Of a stretch of DNA of 64,000 bases, positions 9,074 to 19,701 are shown piece by piece. The notes below the pieces were generated by a model. The model did no database searches. It had not been told where the DNA came from and saw nothing but the letters and a program-made list of their open reading frames with translations. Source of the stretch: Muraenolepis orangiensis (Eukaryota > Chordata > Actinopteri > Gadiformes > Muraenolepididae); the NCBI GenBank assembly GCA_027704905.1, contig CM051005.1, positions 25,086,203-25,150,202 on the forward strand, read 5' to 3'. Position numbers and translations under genes: made by a program. The first letter of the stretch is position 1; every line of letters starts with the position of its first letter.

Positions 9074-9394
9074 GCATTCCTGGTATAGTGGTTAGCATAG
9101 CTGCTTCCCTAGCAGTTGACCCGTGTTAGATTCCCATCCAATGCATTAGTCACCGTATAATATCAGAATACTGAACTTTCCAAAATGTGTTTCTTTTTGG
9201 CGTGGCACAAATTTTTTCTACATTTAAAGCAAGTTTTGTAATGATGTGGCAAATGATGGGACTCAAAGTAATGTGTGGCCTTAATCACTTGGCTACCCAC
9301 GAAGAAAGCAGAATGGCAAACAGGGGTCCACCGGGATCTGTGCTCTGATCACTCGATTCAAAGTAGAGAGCTCTAACCGTTACACCTTTGTACC
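9074..9394. pseudogene. Class E tRNA-Gly plus tRNA-Gln pseudogenes
   Basis: GCATTCC-type cassette. The preceding spacer has lost one base (TAATATGG), so the step is 242 bp. Confidence 0.85.
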
Positions 9395-9668
9395 CTGCTC
9401 AGCCTCAAAATATGTACATTTTAGCTTCACAGAAACCATTTGTCGAACTTGGAAGAAGACAAACTGTAACAAGAATCCAAAAAAAAACGACCCTGGTCGG
9501 AATGCCAGTCACTACAAATCTCCCAACGTTTTGAAAGACTCTGTAGTCAGGCATTGATGTCGCTCAACAATAACGATGGGATTCAAATGTACACGTTGAG
9601 AGGACAATGGATTAGCAGTCAATGACCATTCCGCCTTGCCACCAAAGCAGTATGCAGAGCAGAAAACC

Positions 9669-9739
9669 TGGTTCCACCAGATTTGAACTCGGATCACTGG
9701 ATTCATAGTCCAGAGTGCTAACCGTTACACCATGGAACC
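9669..9739 (-). tRNA. tRNA-Gln-like with ATG anticodon
   Basis: Loop CTATGAA and short T-stem, identical in kind to 4117. It lies at an offset of 5552 bp inside a duplicated block. Confidence 0.6.
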
Positions 9740-9877
9740 CTGGTCATCCCTGGAAAATGTAAATGTAAGCTCCAAAGTAACTTTTTGTTAAATCTGGATG
9801 ACAGTGAAGCACAACAGCGTTCATGAAACTTGGGTGAATTCAATTCTTGGATAATCAATGATAGGGCAAACGTAGTT

Positions 9878-9949
9878 GCATTGGTGGTATAGTGGTAAGC
9901 ATAGCTGCTTCCCAAGCAGTTGACCCGGGTTCGATTCCCAGCCAATGCA
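9878..9949 (+). tRNA. tRNA-Gly(CCC) class A, G64 to A
   Basis: C50-A64 mismatch in the T-stem, as at 4326 (same duplicated block). Confidence 0.65.
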
Positions 9950-10120
9950 TTGTTAACCTTATAATAATAGCATACTGAACATTTCATTAATAGTGAATGT
10001 GTTCAGTTTGTTTTCTACATTGAAAGTGAGTTTTTGTAATGATGGGACAAATCATTGTCCAAATGATTGGACTTGGGTGAATTCAATTCTTGGATAATCA
10101 ATGATAAAACAAAGCAATTT

Positions 10121-10192
10121 GCATTGGTAGTATAGTGGTTAGCATAGCTGCTTCCCAAGCAGTTGACCAGGGTTCAATTCCCGGCCAATGCA
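10121..10192 (+). tRNA. tRNA-Gly(CCC) class B, C50 to A
   Basis: One T-stem mismatch. Duplicate of 4569. Confidence 0.6.
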
Positions 10193-10363
10193 TAAGTCAC
10201 CGTATAATAATAGCATACTGAACATTTCATAAATATGGGGTGTATAGATGTTGTTTTCTACATTGAAAGTGAGTTTTTGTAATGATGGGACAAATCACTG
10301 TCCAAATGATTGGACTTGGGTGAATTCAAGCCTTGGATAATCAATGATAAAGCAATGAAAGCT

Positions 10364-10684
10364 GCATTCCTGGTATAGTGGTTAGCATAGCTGCTTCCCT
10401 AGCAGTTGACCCGTGTTAGATTCCCATCCAATGCATTAGTCACCGTATAATATCAGAATACTGAACTTTCCAAAATGTGTTTCTTTTTGGCGTGGCACAA
10501 ATTGTTTCTACATTTAAAGCAAGTTTTGTAATGATGTGGCAAATGATGGGACTCAAAGTAATGTGTGGCCTTAATCACTTGGCTACCCACGAAGAAAGCA
10601 GAATGGCAAACAGGGGTCCACCGGGATCTGTGCTCTGATCACTCGATTCAAAGTAGAGAGCTCTAACCGTTACACCTTTGTACC
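10364..10684. pseudogene. Class E tRNA-Gly plus tRNA-Gln pseudogenes
   Basis: Duplicate of the cassette at 4812, and likewise followed by a junction that deletes the tRNA-Gln (about 10949). Confidence 0.85.
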
Positions 10685-11074
10685 CTGCTCAGCCTCAAAA
10701 TATGTACATTTTAGGTTAACAGAAACCATTTGTCGAACTTGGAAGAAGGCAAACTGTAACAAGAATCCAAAAAAAAACAACCCTGGTCGGAATGCCAGTC
10801 ACTACAAATCTCCCAACGTTTTGAAAGACTCTGTAGTCAGGCATTGATGTCGCTCAACAATAACGATGGGATTCAAATGTACACGTTCAGAGGACAATGG
10901 ATTAGCAGTCAATGACCATTCCGCCTTGCCACCAAAGCAGTACGCATAGCTTGTATAGATGTGGTTTTCTACATTGAAAGTGAGTTTTTGTAATGATGGG
11001 ACAAATCATTGTCCAAATGATTGGACTTGGGTAAATTCAAGCCTTGGATAATCAATGATTAGACAAAGGAATTG

Positions 11075-11146
11075 GCATTGGTGGTATAGTGCTTGGCATA
11101 GTTGCTTCCCAAGCAGTTGACCCGGGTTCAATTCCCGGCCAATGCA
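11075..11146 (+). tRNA. tRNA-Gly(CCC) class C
   Basis: C-type D-loop. C28 to T gives a T-G pair in the anticodon stem. The T-arm is clean. Confidence 0.55.
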
Positions 11147-11317
11147 TAAGTCACCCTATAATAATAGCATACTGAACATTTCATAAATATGGGATGTATA
11201 GATGTGGTTTTCTACATTGAAAGTGAGTTTTTGTAATGATGGGACAAATCATTGTCCAAATGATTGGACTTGGGTGAATTCAAGCCTTGGATAATCAATG
11301 ATGAGACAAAGGAATTG

Positions 11318-11389
11318 TCATTGGTGGTATAGTGCTTGGCATAGCTGCTTCCCAAGCAGTTGACCCGGGTTCAATTCCTGGCCAATGCA
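11318..11389 (+). tRNA. tRNA-Gly(CCC) class C, G1 to T
   Basis: The first base is T, breaking the 1:72 pair, and C63 is T. This unit is the extra one that shifts the duplication offset from 5552 to 5795 bp. Confidence 0.5.
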
Positions 11390-11560
11390 TAAGGCACCCT
11401 ATAATAATAGCATACTGAACATTTCATAAATATGGGATGTATAGATGTGGTTTCCTACATTGAAAGTGAGTTTTTGCAATGATGGGACAAATCATTGTCC
11501 AAATGATTGGACTTGGGTGAATTCAATTCTTGGATAATCAATGATAGGTCTAACATAGTT

Positions 11561-11632
11561 GCATTGGTGGTATAGTGGTAAGCATAGCTGCTTCCCAAGC
11601 AGTTGACCCGGGTTCGATTCCCGGCCAATGCA
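11561..11632 (+). tRNA. tRNA-Gly(CCC), class A
   Basis: Matches the reference throughout. Counterpart of 5766 in the duplicated block. Confidence 0.9.
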
Positions 11633-11803
11633 TTAAACACCGTATAATAATAGCATACCGAACATTTCATAAATCGGGGATGTATAGATGTGGTTTTCTA
11701 CATTGAAAGTGAGTTTTTGTAATGATGGGACAAATCATTGTCCAAATGATTGGACTTGGGTGAATTCAAGCCTTGGATAATCAATGATAAAACAAAGCAA
11801 TTT

Positions 11804-11875
11804 GCATTGGTAGTATAGTGGTTAGCATAGCTGCTTCCCAAGAAGTTGACCCGGGTTCAATTCCCTACCAATGCA
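11804..11875 (+). pseudogene. tRNA-Gly GAAG class
   Basis: C40 to A and T-stem CCCTA, the same pair of defects as 6009. Confidence 0.7.
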
Positions 11876-12046
11876 TAAGTCACCCTATAATAATAGCATA
11901 CTGAACATTTCATAAATATGGGATTTATAGATGTTGTTTTCTACATTGAAAGTGAGTTTTTGTAATGATGGGACAAATCACTGTCCAAATGATTGGACTT
12001 GGTTGAATTCAAGCCTTGGATAATCAATGATAAAACAATGAAAGCT

Positions 12047-12367
12047 GCATTGCTGGTATAGTGGTTAGCATAGCTGCTTCCCTAGCAGTTGACCCGTGTT
12101 AGATTCCCATCCAATGCATTAGTCACCGTATAATATCAGAATACTGAACTTTCCAAAATGTGTTTCTTTTTGGCGTGGCACAAATTTTTTCTACATTTAA
12201 AGAAAGTTTTGTAATGATGTGGCAAATGATGGGACTCAAAGTAATGTGTGGCCTTAATCACTTGGCTACCCACGAAGAAAGCAGAATGGCAAACAGGGGT
12301 CCACCGGGATCTGTGCTCTGATCACTCGATTCAAAGTAGAGAGCTCTAACCGTTACACCTTTGTACC
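12047..12367. pseudogene. Class E tRNA-Gly plus tRNA-Gln pseudogenes
   Basis: First cassette followed by the short connector. A 53-bp segment present in earlier cassettes is absent, and tRNA-Gln starts 293 instead of 346 bp after the pseudogene. Confidence 0.85.
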
Positions 12368-12588
12368 CTGCTCAGCCTCAAAATATGTACATTTTAGCTT
12401 CACAGAAACCATTTGTCGAACTTGGAAGAAGGCAAACTGTAACAAGAATCCTAAAAAAAAGACACTGGTCGGAATGCCAGTCACTACAAATCTCCCAAAG
12501 TTTTGAAAGGCTCTGTAGTGAGGACAATGGATTAGCAGTCAATGACCATTCCGCCTTGCCACCAAAGCAGTACGCATAGCAGAAAACC

Positions 12589-12660
12589 TGGTTCCACCGA
12601 GATTTGAACTCGGATCACTGGATTCAAAGTCCAGAGTGCTAACCGTTACACCATGGAACC
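12589..12660 (-). tRNA. tRNA-Gln(TTG)
   Basis: First complete copy. Acceptor GGTTCCA/TGGAACC, anticodon stem CTGGA/TCCAG around CTTTGAA, and T-stem CCGAG/CTCGG all pair. G18 and G19 are present in AACGGTTA. A TTTT run follows within 3 nt of the 3' end. It decodes CAA. It points away from the neighbouring tRNA-Gly. Confidence 0.92.
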
Positions 12661-12798
12661 CTGGTCAGCCATCGAAAATGTAAATGTAAGCTCCATAGCA
12701 ACTCTTTGTTAAATCTGGATGACAGTGAAGCACAACAGCGTTCATGAAACTTGGGTGAATTCAATTCTTTGATAATCAATGATAGGGCTATCGTAATT

Positions 12799-12870
12799 GC
12801 ATTTGTGGTATAGTGGTAAGCATAGCTGCTTCCCAAGCAGTTGACCCGGGTTTGATTCCCGGCCAATGCA
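12799..12870 (+). tRNA. tRNA-Gly(CCC) class A-prime
   Basis: G6 to T makes a T6-C67 acceptor mismatch. C56 to T alters the T-loop (TTTGATT). Confidence 0.5.
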
Positions 12871-13041
12871 TTGTTAACCTTATAATAATAGCATACTGAA
12901 CATTTCATTAATAGTGAATGTGTACATTTTGTTTTCTACATTGAAAGTGCGTTTTTGTAATGATGGGACAAATCATTGTCCAAATGATTGGACTTGGGTG
13001 AATTCAATTCTTGGATAATCAATGATAGCTCTAACATAGTT

Positions 13042-13113
13042 GCATTGGTGGTATAGTTGTAAGCATAGCTGCTTCCCAAGCAGTTGACCTGGGTTCGATT
13101 CCCGGCCAATGCA
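13042..13113 (+). tRNA. tRNA-Gly(CCC), G18 to T, C50 to T
   Basis: The D-loop is AGTTGTAA. The T-stem CTGGG/CCCGG keeps pairing through a T-G wobble at 50:64. This form always follows an A-prime copy. Confidence 0.55.
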
Positions 13114-13284
13114 TTAATCACCTTATAATAATAGCATACTGAACATTTCATTAATAGTGAATGTGTACATTTTGTTTTCTACATTGAAAGTGAGTTTTTG
13201 TAATGATGGGACAAATCACTGTCCAAATTATTGGACTTGGGTGAATTCAAGCCTTGGATAATCAATGATAAGACAAAGGAACTG

Positions 13285-13356
13285 GCATTGGTGGTATAGT
13301 GTTTAGCATAGCTGCTTCCCAAGCAGTTGACCCGGGTTCGATTCCCGGCCAATGCA
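13285..13356 (+). tRNA. tRNA-Gly(CCC), G19 to T
   Basis: The D-loop is AGTGTTTA. All stems and the B-box are intact. Confidence 0.65.
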
Positions 13357-13527
13357 TTGTTAACCTTATAATAAGAGCATACTGAACATTTCATAAATAT
13401 GGGATGTATAGATGTTGTTTTCTACATTGAAAGTGAGTTTTTGTAATGATGGGACAAATCACTATCCATATGATTGGACTTGGGTGAATTCAATTCTTGG
13501 ATAATCAATGATAGGTCTAACATAGTT

Positions 13528-13599
13528 TCATTGGTGGTATAGTGGTAAGCATAGCTGCTTCCGAAGCAGTTGACCGGGGTTCGATTCCCGGCCAATGCA
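13528..13599 (+). tRNA. tRNA with CCG anticodon in a Gly body
   Basis: C36 to G turns the loop into TTCCGAA, anticodon CCG (would read CGG, Arg). It also has G1 to T (unpaired with C72) and C50 to G (G-G clash with G64). The A and B boxes are intact. It may be transcribed but not properly folded or charged. Confidence 0.6.
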
Positions 13600-13769
13600 T
13601 TAATCACCTTATAATAATAGCATACTGAACATTTCATAAATTGGGATGTATAGATGTGGTTTTCAACATTGAAAGTTACTTTTTGTAATGATGGGACAAA
13701 TCATTGTCCAAATGATTGGACTTGGGTGAATTCAAGCCTTGGATAATCAATGATAAAACAAAGTAATTT

Positions 13770-13841
13770 GCATTGGTAGTATAGTTGTTAGCATAGCTGC
13801 TTCCCAAGCAGTTGACCCGTGTTCAATTCCCGGCCAATGCA
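13770..13841 (+). tRNA. tRNA-Gly(CCC) class D, G52 to T
   Basis: The D-loop AGTTGTTA lacks G18. The T-stem CCGTG/CCCGG has a T-C mismatch. Confidence 0.5.
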
Positions 13842-14012
13842 TAAATCGCCCTATAATAATAGCATACTGAACATTTCATAAATATGGGATGTATAGATGT
13901 GGTTTTCTACATTGAAAGTGAGTTTTTGTAATGATGGGACAAATCATTGTCCAAATGATTGGACTTGGGTGAATTCAAGCCTTGGATAATCAATGATGAG
14001 ACAAAGGAATTG

Positions 14013-14084
14013 GCATTGGTGGTATAGTGCTTGGCATAGCTGCTTCCCAAGCAGTTGACCCGGGTTCGATTCCCGGCCAATGCG
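14013..14084 (+). tRNA. tRNA-Gly(CCC) class C, discriminator G
   Basis: C-type D-loop with a clean T-arm (TTCGATT). Base 73 is G instead of A. Confidence 0.55.
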
Positions 14085-14255
14085 TAAGTCACCTTATAAT
14101 AATAGCATACTGAACATTTCATAAATATGGGATGTATAGATGTGGTTTTCTACATTGAAAGTGACTTCTTGTAATGATGGGACAAATCATTGTCCAAATG
14201 ATTGGACTTGGGTGAATTCAAGCCTTGGATAATCAATGATAAAACAAAGCAATTT

Positions 14256-14327
14256 GCATTGGTAGTATAGTTGTTAGCATAGCTGGTTCCCAAGCAGTTG
14301 ACCCGTGTTCAATTCCCGGCCAATGCA
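14256..14327 (+). pseudogene. tRNA-Gly class D, C31 to G
   Basis: The anticodon stem reads GCTGG/GCAGT, so its last pair is lost. It also has G18 to T and G52 to T. Confidence 0.6.
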
Positions 14328-14498
14328 TAAATCGCCCTATAATAACAGCATACTGAACATTTCATAAATATGGGATGTATAGATGTGGTTTTCTACATTG
14401 AAAGTGAGTTTTTGTAATGATGGGACAAATCATTGTCCAAATGATTGGACTTGGGTGAATTCAATTCTTGGATAATCAATGATAGGTCTAACATAGTT

Positions 14499-14570
14499 GC
14501 ATTGGTGGTATAGTGGTAAGCATAGCTGCTTCCCAAGCAGTTGACCCGGGTTCGATTCCCGGCCAATGCA
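14499..14570 (+). tRNA. tRNA-Gly(CCC), class A
   Basis: Matches the reference throughout. Confidence 0.9.
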
Positions 14571-14741
14571 TTAAACACCTTATAATAATAGCATACCGAA
14601 CATTTCATAAATCGGGGATGTATAGATGTGGTTTTCTACATTGAAAGTGAGTTTTTGTAATGATGGGACAAATCATTGTCCAAATAATTGGACTTGGGTG
14701 AATTCAAGCCTTGGATAATCAATGATACATCAAAGCAATTT

Positions 14742-14813
14742 GCATTGGTAGTATAGTGGTTAGCATAGCTGCTTCCCAAGCAGTTGACCCGGGTACAATT
14801 CCCGGCTAATGCA
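14742..14813 (+). pseudogene. tRNA-Gly(CCC) class B, B-box mutated
   Basis: T55 to A and C67 to T. Start of a block duplicated from 7299-8903 at an offset of about 7443 bp. Confidence 0.6.
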
Positions 14814-14984
14814 TAAGTCACCGTATAATAATAGCATACTGAACATTTCATTAATAGTGAATGTGTTCAGTTTGTTTTCTACATTGAAAGTGAGTTTTTG
14901 TAATGATGGGACAAATCATTGTCCAAATGATTGGACTTGGGTGAATTCAATTCTTGGATAATCAATGATAAAACAAAGCAATTT

Positions 14985-15056
14985 GCATTGGTAGTATAGT
15001 GGTTAGCATAGCTGCTTCCCAAGCAGTTGACCAGGGTTCAATTCCCGGCCAATGCA
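14985..15056 (+). tRNA. tRNA-Gly(CCC) class B, C50 to A
   Basis: Single T-stem mismatch. Counterpart of 7542. Confidence 0.6.
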
Positions 15057-15227
15057 TAAGTCACCGTATAATAATAGCATACTGAACATTTCATAAATAT
15101 GGGGTGTATAGATGTTGTTTTCTACATTGAAAGTGAGTTTTTGTAATGATGGGACAAATCACTGTCCAAATGATTGGACTTGGGTGAATTCAAGCCTTGG
15201 ATAATCAATGATAAAGCAATGAAAGCT

Positions 15228-15548
15228 GCATTCCTGGTATAGTGGTTAGCATAGCTGCTTCCCTAGCAGTTGACCCGTGTTAGATTCCCATCCAATGCAT
15301 TAGTCACCGTATAATATCAGAATACTGAACTTTCCAAAATGTGTTTCTTTTTGGCGTGGCACAATTTTTTTCTACATTTAAAGCAAGTGTTGTAATGATG
15401 TGGCAAATGATGGGACTCAAAGTAATGTGTGGCCTTAATCACTTGGCTACCCACGAAGAAAGCAGAATGGCAAACAGGGGTCCACCGGGATCTGTGCTCT
15501 GATCACTTGATTCAAAGTAGAGAGCTCTAACCGTTACACCTTTGTACC
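15228..15548. pseudogene. Class E tRNA-Gly plus tRNA-Gln pseudogenes
   Basis: GCATTCC-type cassette with the long 346-bp connector, the last of that type in the window. It was probably copied from 7785. Confidence 0.85.
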
Positions 15549-15822
15549 CTGCTCAGCCTCAAAATATGTACATTTTAGCTTCACAGAAACCATTTGTCGA
15601 ACTTGGAAGAAGGCAAACTGTAACAAGAATCCAAAAAAAAAAGACCCTGGTCGGAATGCCAGTCACTACAAATCTCCCAACGTTTTGAAAGACTCTGTAG
15701 TCAGGCATTGATGTCGCTCAACAATAACGATGGGATTCAAATGTACACGTTGAGAGGACAATGGATTAGCAGTCAATGACCATTCCGCCTTGCCACTAAA
15801 GCAGTATGCAGAGCAAAAAACC

Positions 15823-15894
15823 TGGTTCCACCGAGATTTGAACTCGGATCACTGGATTCAAAGTCCAGAGTGCTAACCGTTACACCATGGTACC
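15823..15894 (-). tRNA. tRNA-Gln(TTG), one acceptor mismatch
   Basis: 5' acceptor GGTACCA opposite TGGAACC leaves one mismatch. Everything else is intact. Six-T terminator. Confidence 0.75.
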
Positions 15895-16032
15895 CTGGTC
15901 ATCCCTGGAAAATGTAAATGTAAGCTCCAAAGTAACTTTTTGTTAAATCTGGATGACAGTGAAGCACAACAGCGTTCATGAAACTTGGGTGAATTCAATT
16001 CTTGGATAATCAATGATAGGGCAAACGTAGTT

Positions 16033-16104
16033 GCATTGGTGGTATAGTGGTAAGCATAGCTGCTTCCCAAGCAGTTAACCTGGGTTCTATTCCCAGCCAA
16101 TGCA
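16033..16104 (+). tRNA. tRNA-Gly(CCC), T-stem T50:A64
   Basis: The CTGGG/CCCAG stem has both bases of pair 50:64 replaced, with T-loop TTCTATT, as at 8589. Confidence 0.65.
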
Positions 16105-16275
16105 TTGTTAACCTTACAATAATAGCATACTGAACATTTCATTAATAGTTCATGTGTTCAGTTTGTTTTCTACATTGAAAGTGAGTTTTTGTAATGATGG
16201 GACAAATCATTGTCCAAATGATTGGACTTGGGTGAATTCAAGCCTTGGATAATCAATGATACATCAAAGCAATTT

Positions 16276-16347
16276 GCATTGGTAGTATAGTGGTTAGCAT
16301 AGCTGCTTCCCAAGCAGTTGACCCGTGTTCAATTCCCGGCCAATGCA
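16276..16347 (+). tRNA. tRNA-Gly(CCC) class B, G52 to T
   Basis: The 5' part matches the 8832 copy and the T-stem (CCGTG) matches class D, suggesting a recombinant. Confidence 0.55.
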
Positions 16348-16518
16348 TAAATCGCCCTATAATAATAGCATACTGAACATTTCATAAATATGGGATGTAT
16401 AGATGTGGTTTTCTACATTGAAAGTGAGTTTTTGTAATGATGGGACAAATCATTGTCCAAATGATTGGACTTGGGTGAATTCAAGCCTTGGATAATCAAT
16501 GATGAGACAAAGGAATTG

Positions 16519-16590
16519 GCATTGGTGGTATAGTGCTTGGCATAGCTGCTTCCCAAGCAGTTGACCGGGGTTCGATTCCCGGCCAATGCA
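16519..16590 (+). tRNA. tRNA-Gly(CCC) class C, C50 to G
   Basis: C-type D-loop. T-stem CGGGG/CCCGG has one mismatch, the same as in the CCG-anticodon copies. Confidence 0.5.
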
Positions 16591-16761
16591 TAAGTCACCT
16601 TATAATAATAGCATACTGAACATTTCATAAATATGGGATGTATAGATGTGGTTTTCTACATTGAAAGTGACTTCTTGTAATGATGGGACAAATCATTGTC
16701 CAAATGATTGGACTTGGGTGAATTCAAGCCTTGGATAATCAATGATAAGACAAAGGAATTG

Positions 16762-16833
16762 GCATTGGTGGTATAGTGCTTGGCATAGCTGCTTCCCAAG
16801 CAGTTGACCCGGGTTCAATTCCAGGCCAATGCA
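16762..16833 (+). tRNA. tRNA-Gly(CCC) class C, C63 to A
   Basis: C-type D-loop with a G51-A63 mismatch. Confidence 0.5.
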
Positions 16834-17004
16834 TAAGTCACCCTATAATAATAGCATACTGAACATTTCATAAATATGGGATGTATAGATGTGGTTTCCT
16901 ACATTGAAAGTGAGTTTTTGTAATGATGGGACAAATCATTGTCCAAATGATTGGACTTGGGTGAATTCAATTCTTGGATAATCAATGATAGGTCTAACAT
17001 AGTT

Positions 17005-17076
17005 GCATTGGTGGTATAGTGGTAAGCATAGCTGCTTCCCAAGCAGTTGACCCGGGTTTGATTCCCGGCCAATGCA
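17005..17076 (+). tRNA. tRNA-Gly(CCC) class A, C56 to T
   Basis: Reference sequence apart from T-loop TTTGATT, which changes the B-box. Confidence 0.65.
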
Positions 17077-17247
17077 TTAAACACCTTATAATAATAGCAT
17101 ACCGAACATTTCATAAATCAGGGATGTATAGATGTGGTTTTCTACATTGAAAGTGAGTTTTTGTAATGATGGGACAAATCATTGTCCAAATGATTGGACT
17201 TGGGTGAATTCAAGCCTTGGATAATCAATTATGAAACAAAGCAATTT

Positions 17248-17319
17248 GCATTGGTAGTATAGTGGTTAGCATAGCTGCTTCCCAAGAAGTTGACCCGGGT
17301 TCAATTCCCTGCCAATGCA
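17248..17319 (+). pseudogene. tRNA-Gly GAAG class
   Basis: C40 to A and G64 to T (CCCTG). This is the common form of the class from here on. Confidence 0.7.
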
Positions 17320-17490
17320 TAAGTCACCCTATAATAATAGCATACTGAACATTTCATAAGTATGGGATTTATAGATGTTGTTTTCTACATTGAAAGTGAG
17401 TTTTTGTAATGATGGGACAAATCACTGTCCAAATGATTGGACTTGGTTGAATTCAAGCCTTGGATAATCAATGATAAAACAATGAAAGCT

Positions 17491-17811
17491 GCATTGCTGG
17501 TATAGTGGTTAGCATAGCTGCTTCCCTAGCAGTTGACCCGTGTTAGATTCCCATCCAATGCATTAGTCACCGTATAATATCAGAATACTGAACTTTCCAA
17601 AATGTGTTTCTTTTTGGCGTGGCACAAATTTTTTCTACATTTAAAGAAAGTTTTGTAATGATGTGGCAAATGATGGGACTCAAAGTAATGTGTGGCCTTA
17701 ATCACTTGGCTACCCACGAAGAAAGCAGAATGGCAAACAGGGGTCCACCGGGATCTGTGCTCTGATCACTCGATTCAAAGTAGAGAGCTCTAACCGTTAC
17801 ACCTTTGTACC
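17491..17811. pseudogene. Class E tRNA-Gly plus tRNA-Gln pseudogenes
   Basis: GCATTGC-type cassette with the short connector. Confidence 0.85.
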
Positions 17812-18033
17812 CTGCTCAGCCTCAAAATATGTACATTTTAGCTTCACAGAAACCATTTGTCGAACTTGGAAGAAGGCAAACTGTAACAAGAATCCTAAAA
17901 AAAAAGACACTGGTCGGAATGCCAGTCACTACAAATCTCCCAAAGTTTTGAAAGGCTCTGTAGTGAGGACAATGGATTAGCAGTCAATGACCATTCCGCC
18001 TTGCCACCAAAGCAGTACGCATAGCAGAAAACC

Positions 18034-18105
18034 TGGTTCCACCGAGATTTGAACTCGGATCACTGGATTCAAAGTCCAGAGTGCTAACCGTTACACCATG
18101 GAACC
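18034..18105 (-). tRNA. tRNA-Gln(TTG)
   Basis: All stems, the D-loop GG and the TTTT terminator are as in the complete copy at 12589. Confidence 0.92.
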
Positions 18106-18243
18106 CTGGTCAGCCATGGAAAATGTAAATGTAAGCTCCATAGCAACTCTTTGTTAAATCTGGATGACAGTGAAGCACAACAGCGTTCATGAAACTTGGG
18201 TGAATTCAATTCTTGGATAATCAATGATAGGGCTAACGTAATT

Positions 18244-18315
18244 GCATTTGTGGTATAGTGGTAAGCATAGCTGCTTCCCAAGCAGTTGACCCGGGTTTGA
18301 TTCCCGGCAAATGCA
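18244..18315 (+). tRNA. tRNA-Gly(CCC) A-prime with restored acceptor
   Basis: The G6 to T change of the A-prime class is matched here by C67 to A (GCATTTG/CAAATGC), so the acceptor pairs fully. C56 to T remains in the T-loop. Confidence 0.65.
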
Positions 18316-18486
18316 TTGTTAACCTTATAATAATAGCATACTGAACATTTCATTAATAGTGAATGTGTACATTTTGTTTTCTACATTGAAAGTGCGTTTT
18401 TGTAATGATGGGACAAATCATTGTCCAAATGATTGGACTTGGGTGAATTCAATTCTTGGATAATCAATGATAGCTCTAACATAGTT

Positions 18487-18558
18487 GCATTGGTGGTATA
18501 GTTGTAAGCATAGCTGCTTCCCAAGCAGTTGACCTGGGTTCGATTCCCGGCCAATGCA
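18487..18558 (+). tRNA. tRNA-Gly(CCC), G18 to T, C50 to T
   Basis: Same form as 13042, with a T-G wobble at 50:64. Confidence 0.55.
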
Positions 18559-18729
18559 TAAATCGCCCTATAATAATAGCATACTGAACATTTCATAAAT
18601 ATGGGATGTATAGATGTTGTTTTCTACATTGAAAGTGAGTTTTTGTAATGATGGGACAAATCATTGTCCAAATGATTGGACTTGGGTGAATTCAAGCCTT
18701 GGATAATCAATGATAAAACAAAGCAATTT

Positions 18730-18801
18730 GCATTGGTAGTATAGTTGTTAGCATAGCTGGTTCCCAAGCAGTTGACCCGTGTTCAATTCCCGGCCAATGC
18801 A
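18730..18801 (+). pseudogene. tRNA-Gly class D, C31 to G
   Basis: The last anticodon-stem pair is broken and G52 is T. Confidence 0.6.
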
Positions 18802-18972
18802 TAAATCGCCCTATAATAATAGCATACTGAACATTTCATAAATATGGGATGTATAGATGTGGTTTCCTACATTGAAAGTGAGTTTTTGTAATGATGGGAC
18901 AAATCATTGTCCAAATGATTGGACTTGGGTGAATTCAATTCTTGGATAATCAATGATAGGTCTAACATAGTT

Positions 18973-19044
18973 GCATTGGTGGTATAGTGGTAAGCATAGC
19001 TGCTTCCCAAGCAGTTGACCCGGTTTCAATTCCCGGCCAATGCA
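18973..19044 (+). tRNA. tRNA-Gly(CCC) class A, G53 to T
   Basis: The T-stem CCGGT/CCCGG loses the pair next to the T-loop. The rest is class A. Confidence 0.55.
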
Positions 19045-19215
19045 TAAATCGCCCTATAATAATAGCATACTGAACATTTCATAAATATGGGATGTATAGA
19101 TGTTGTTTTCTACATTGAAAGTGAGTTTTTGTAATGATGGGACAAATCATTGTCCAAATGATTGGACTTGGGTGAATTCAAGCCTTGGATAATCAATGAT
19201 AAAAGAAAGCAATTT

Positions 19216-19287
19216 GCATTGGTAGTATAGTTGTTAGCATAGCTGCTTCCCAAGCAGTTGACCCGGGTTCAATTCCCGGCCAATGCA
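19216..19287 (+). tRNA. tRNA-Gly(CCC) class D, clean stems
   Basis: Only the D-loop change (G18 to T) and G9 to A set it apart from class F. The T-arm is CCGGG-TTCAATT-CCCGG. Confidence 0.65.
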
Positions 19288-19458
19288 TTAATCGCCCTAT
19301 AATAATAGCATACTGAACATTTCATAAATATGGGATGTATAGATGTGGTTTTCTACATTGAAAGTGAGTTTTTGTAATGATGGGACAAATCATTGTCCAA
19401 ATGATTGGACTTGGGTGAATTCAAGCCTTGGATAATCAATGATAAGACAAAGGAATTG

Positions 19459-19530
19459 GCATTGGTGGTATAGTGCTTGGCATAGCTGCTTCCCAAGCAG
19501 TTGACCCGGGTTCAATTCCAGGCCAATGCA
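19459..19530 (+). tRNA. tRNA-Gly(CCC) class C, C63 to A
   Basis: Same form as 16762. Confidence 0.5.
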
Positions 19531-19701
19531 TAAGTCACCCTATAATAATAGCATACTGAACATTTCATAAATATGGGATGTATAGATGTGGTTTCCTACA
19601 TTGAAAGTGAGTTTTTGTAATGATGGGACAAATCATTGTCCAAATGATTGGACTTGGGTGAATTCAAGCCTTGGATAATCAATTATGAAACAAAGCAATT
19701 T

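Noticed and set aside
2427..9706. 64-residue - strand frames starting MNPVIRVQIWW
   Set aside because: They are read from the tRNA-Gln acceptor and T-arm region and connector; open by chance and lost when the 53-bp deletion is present.
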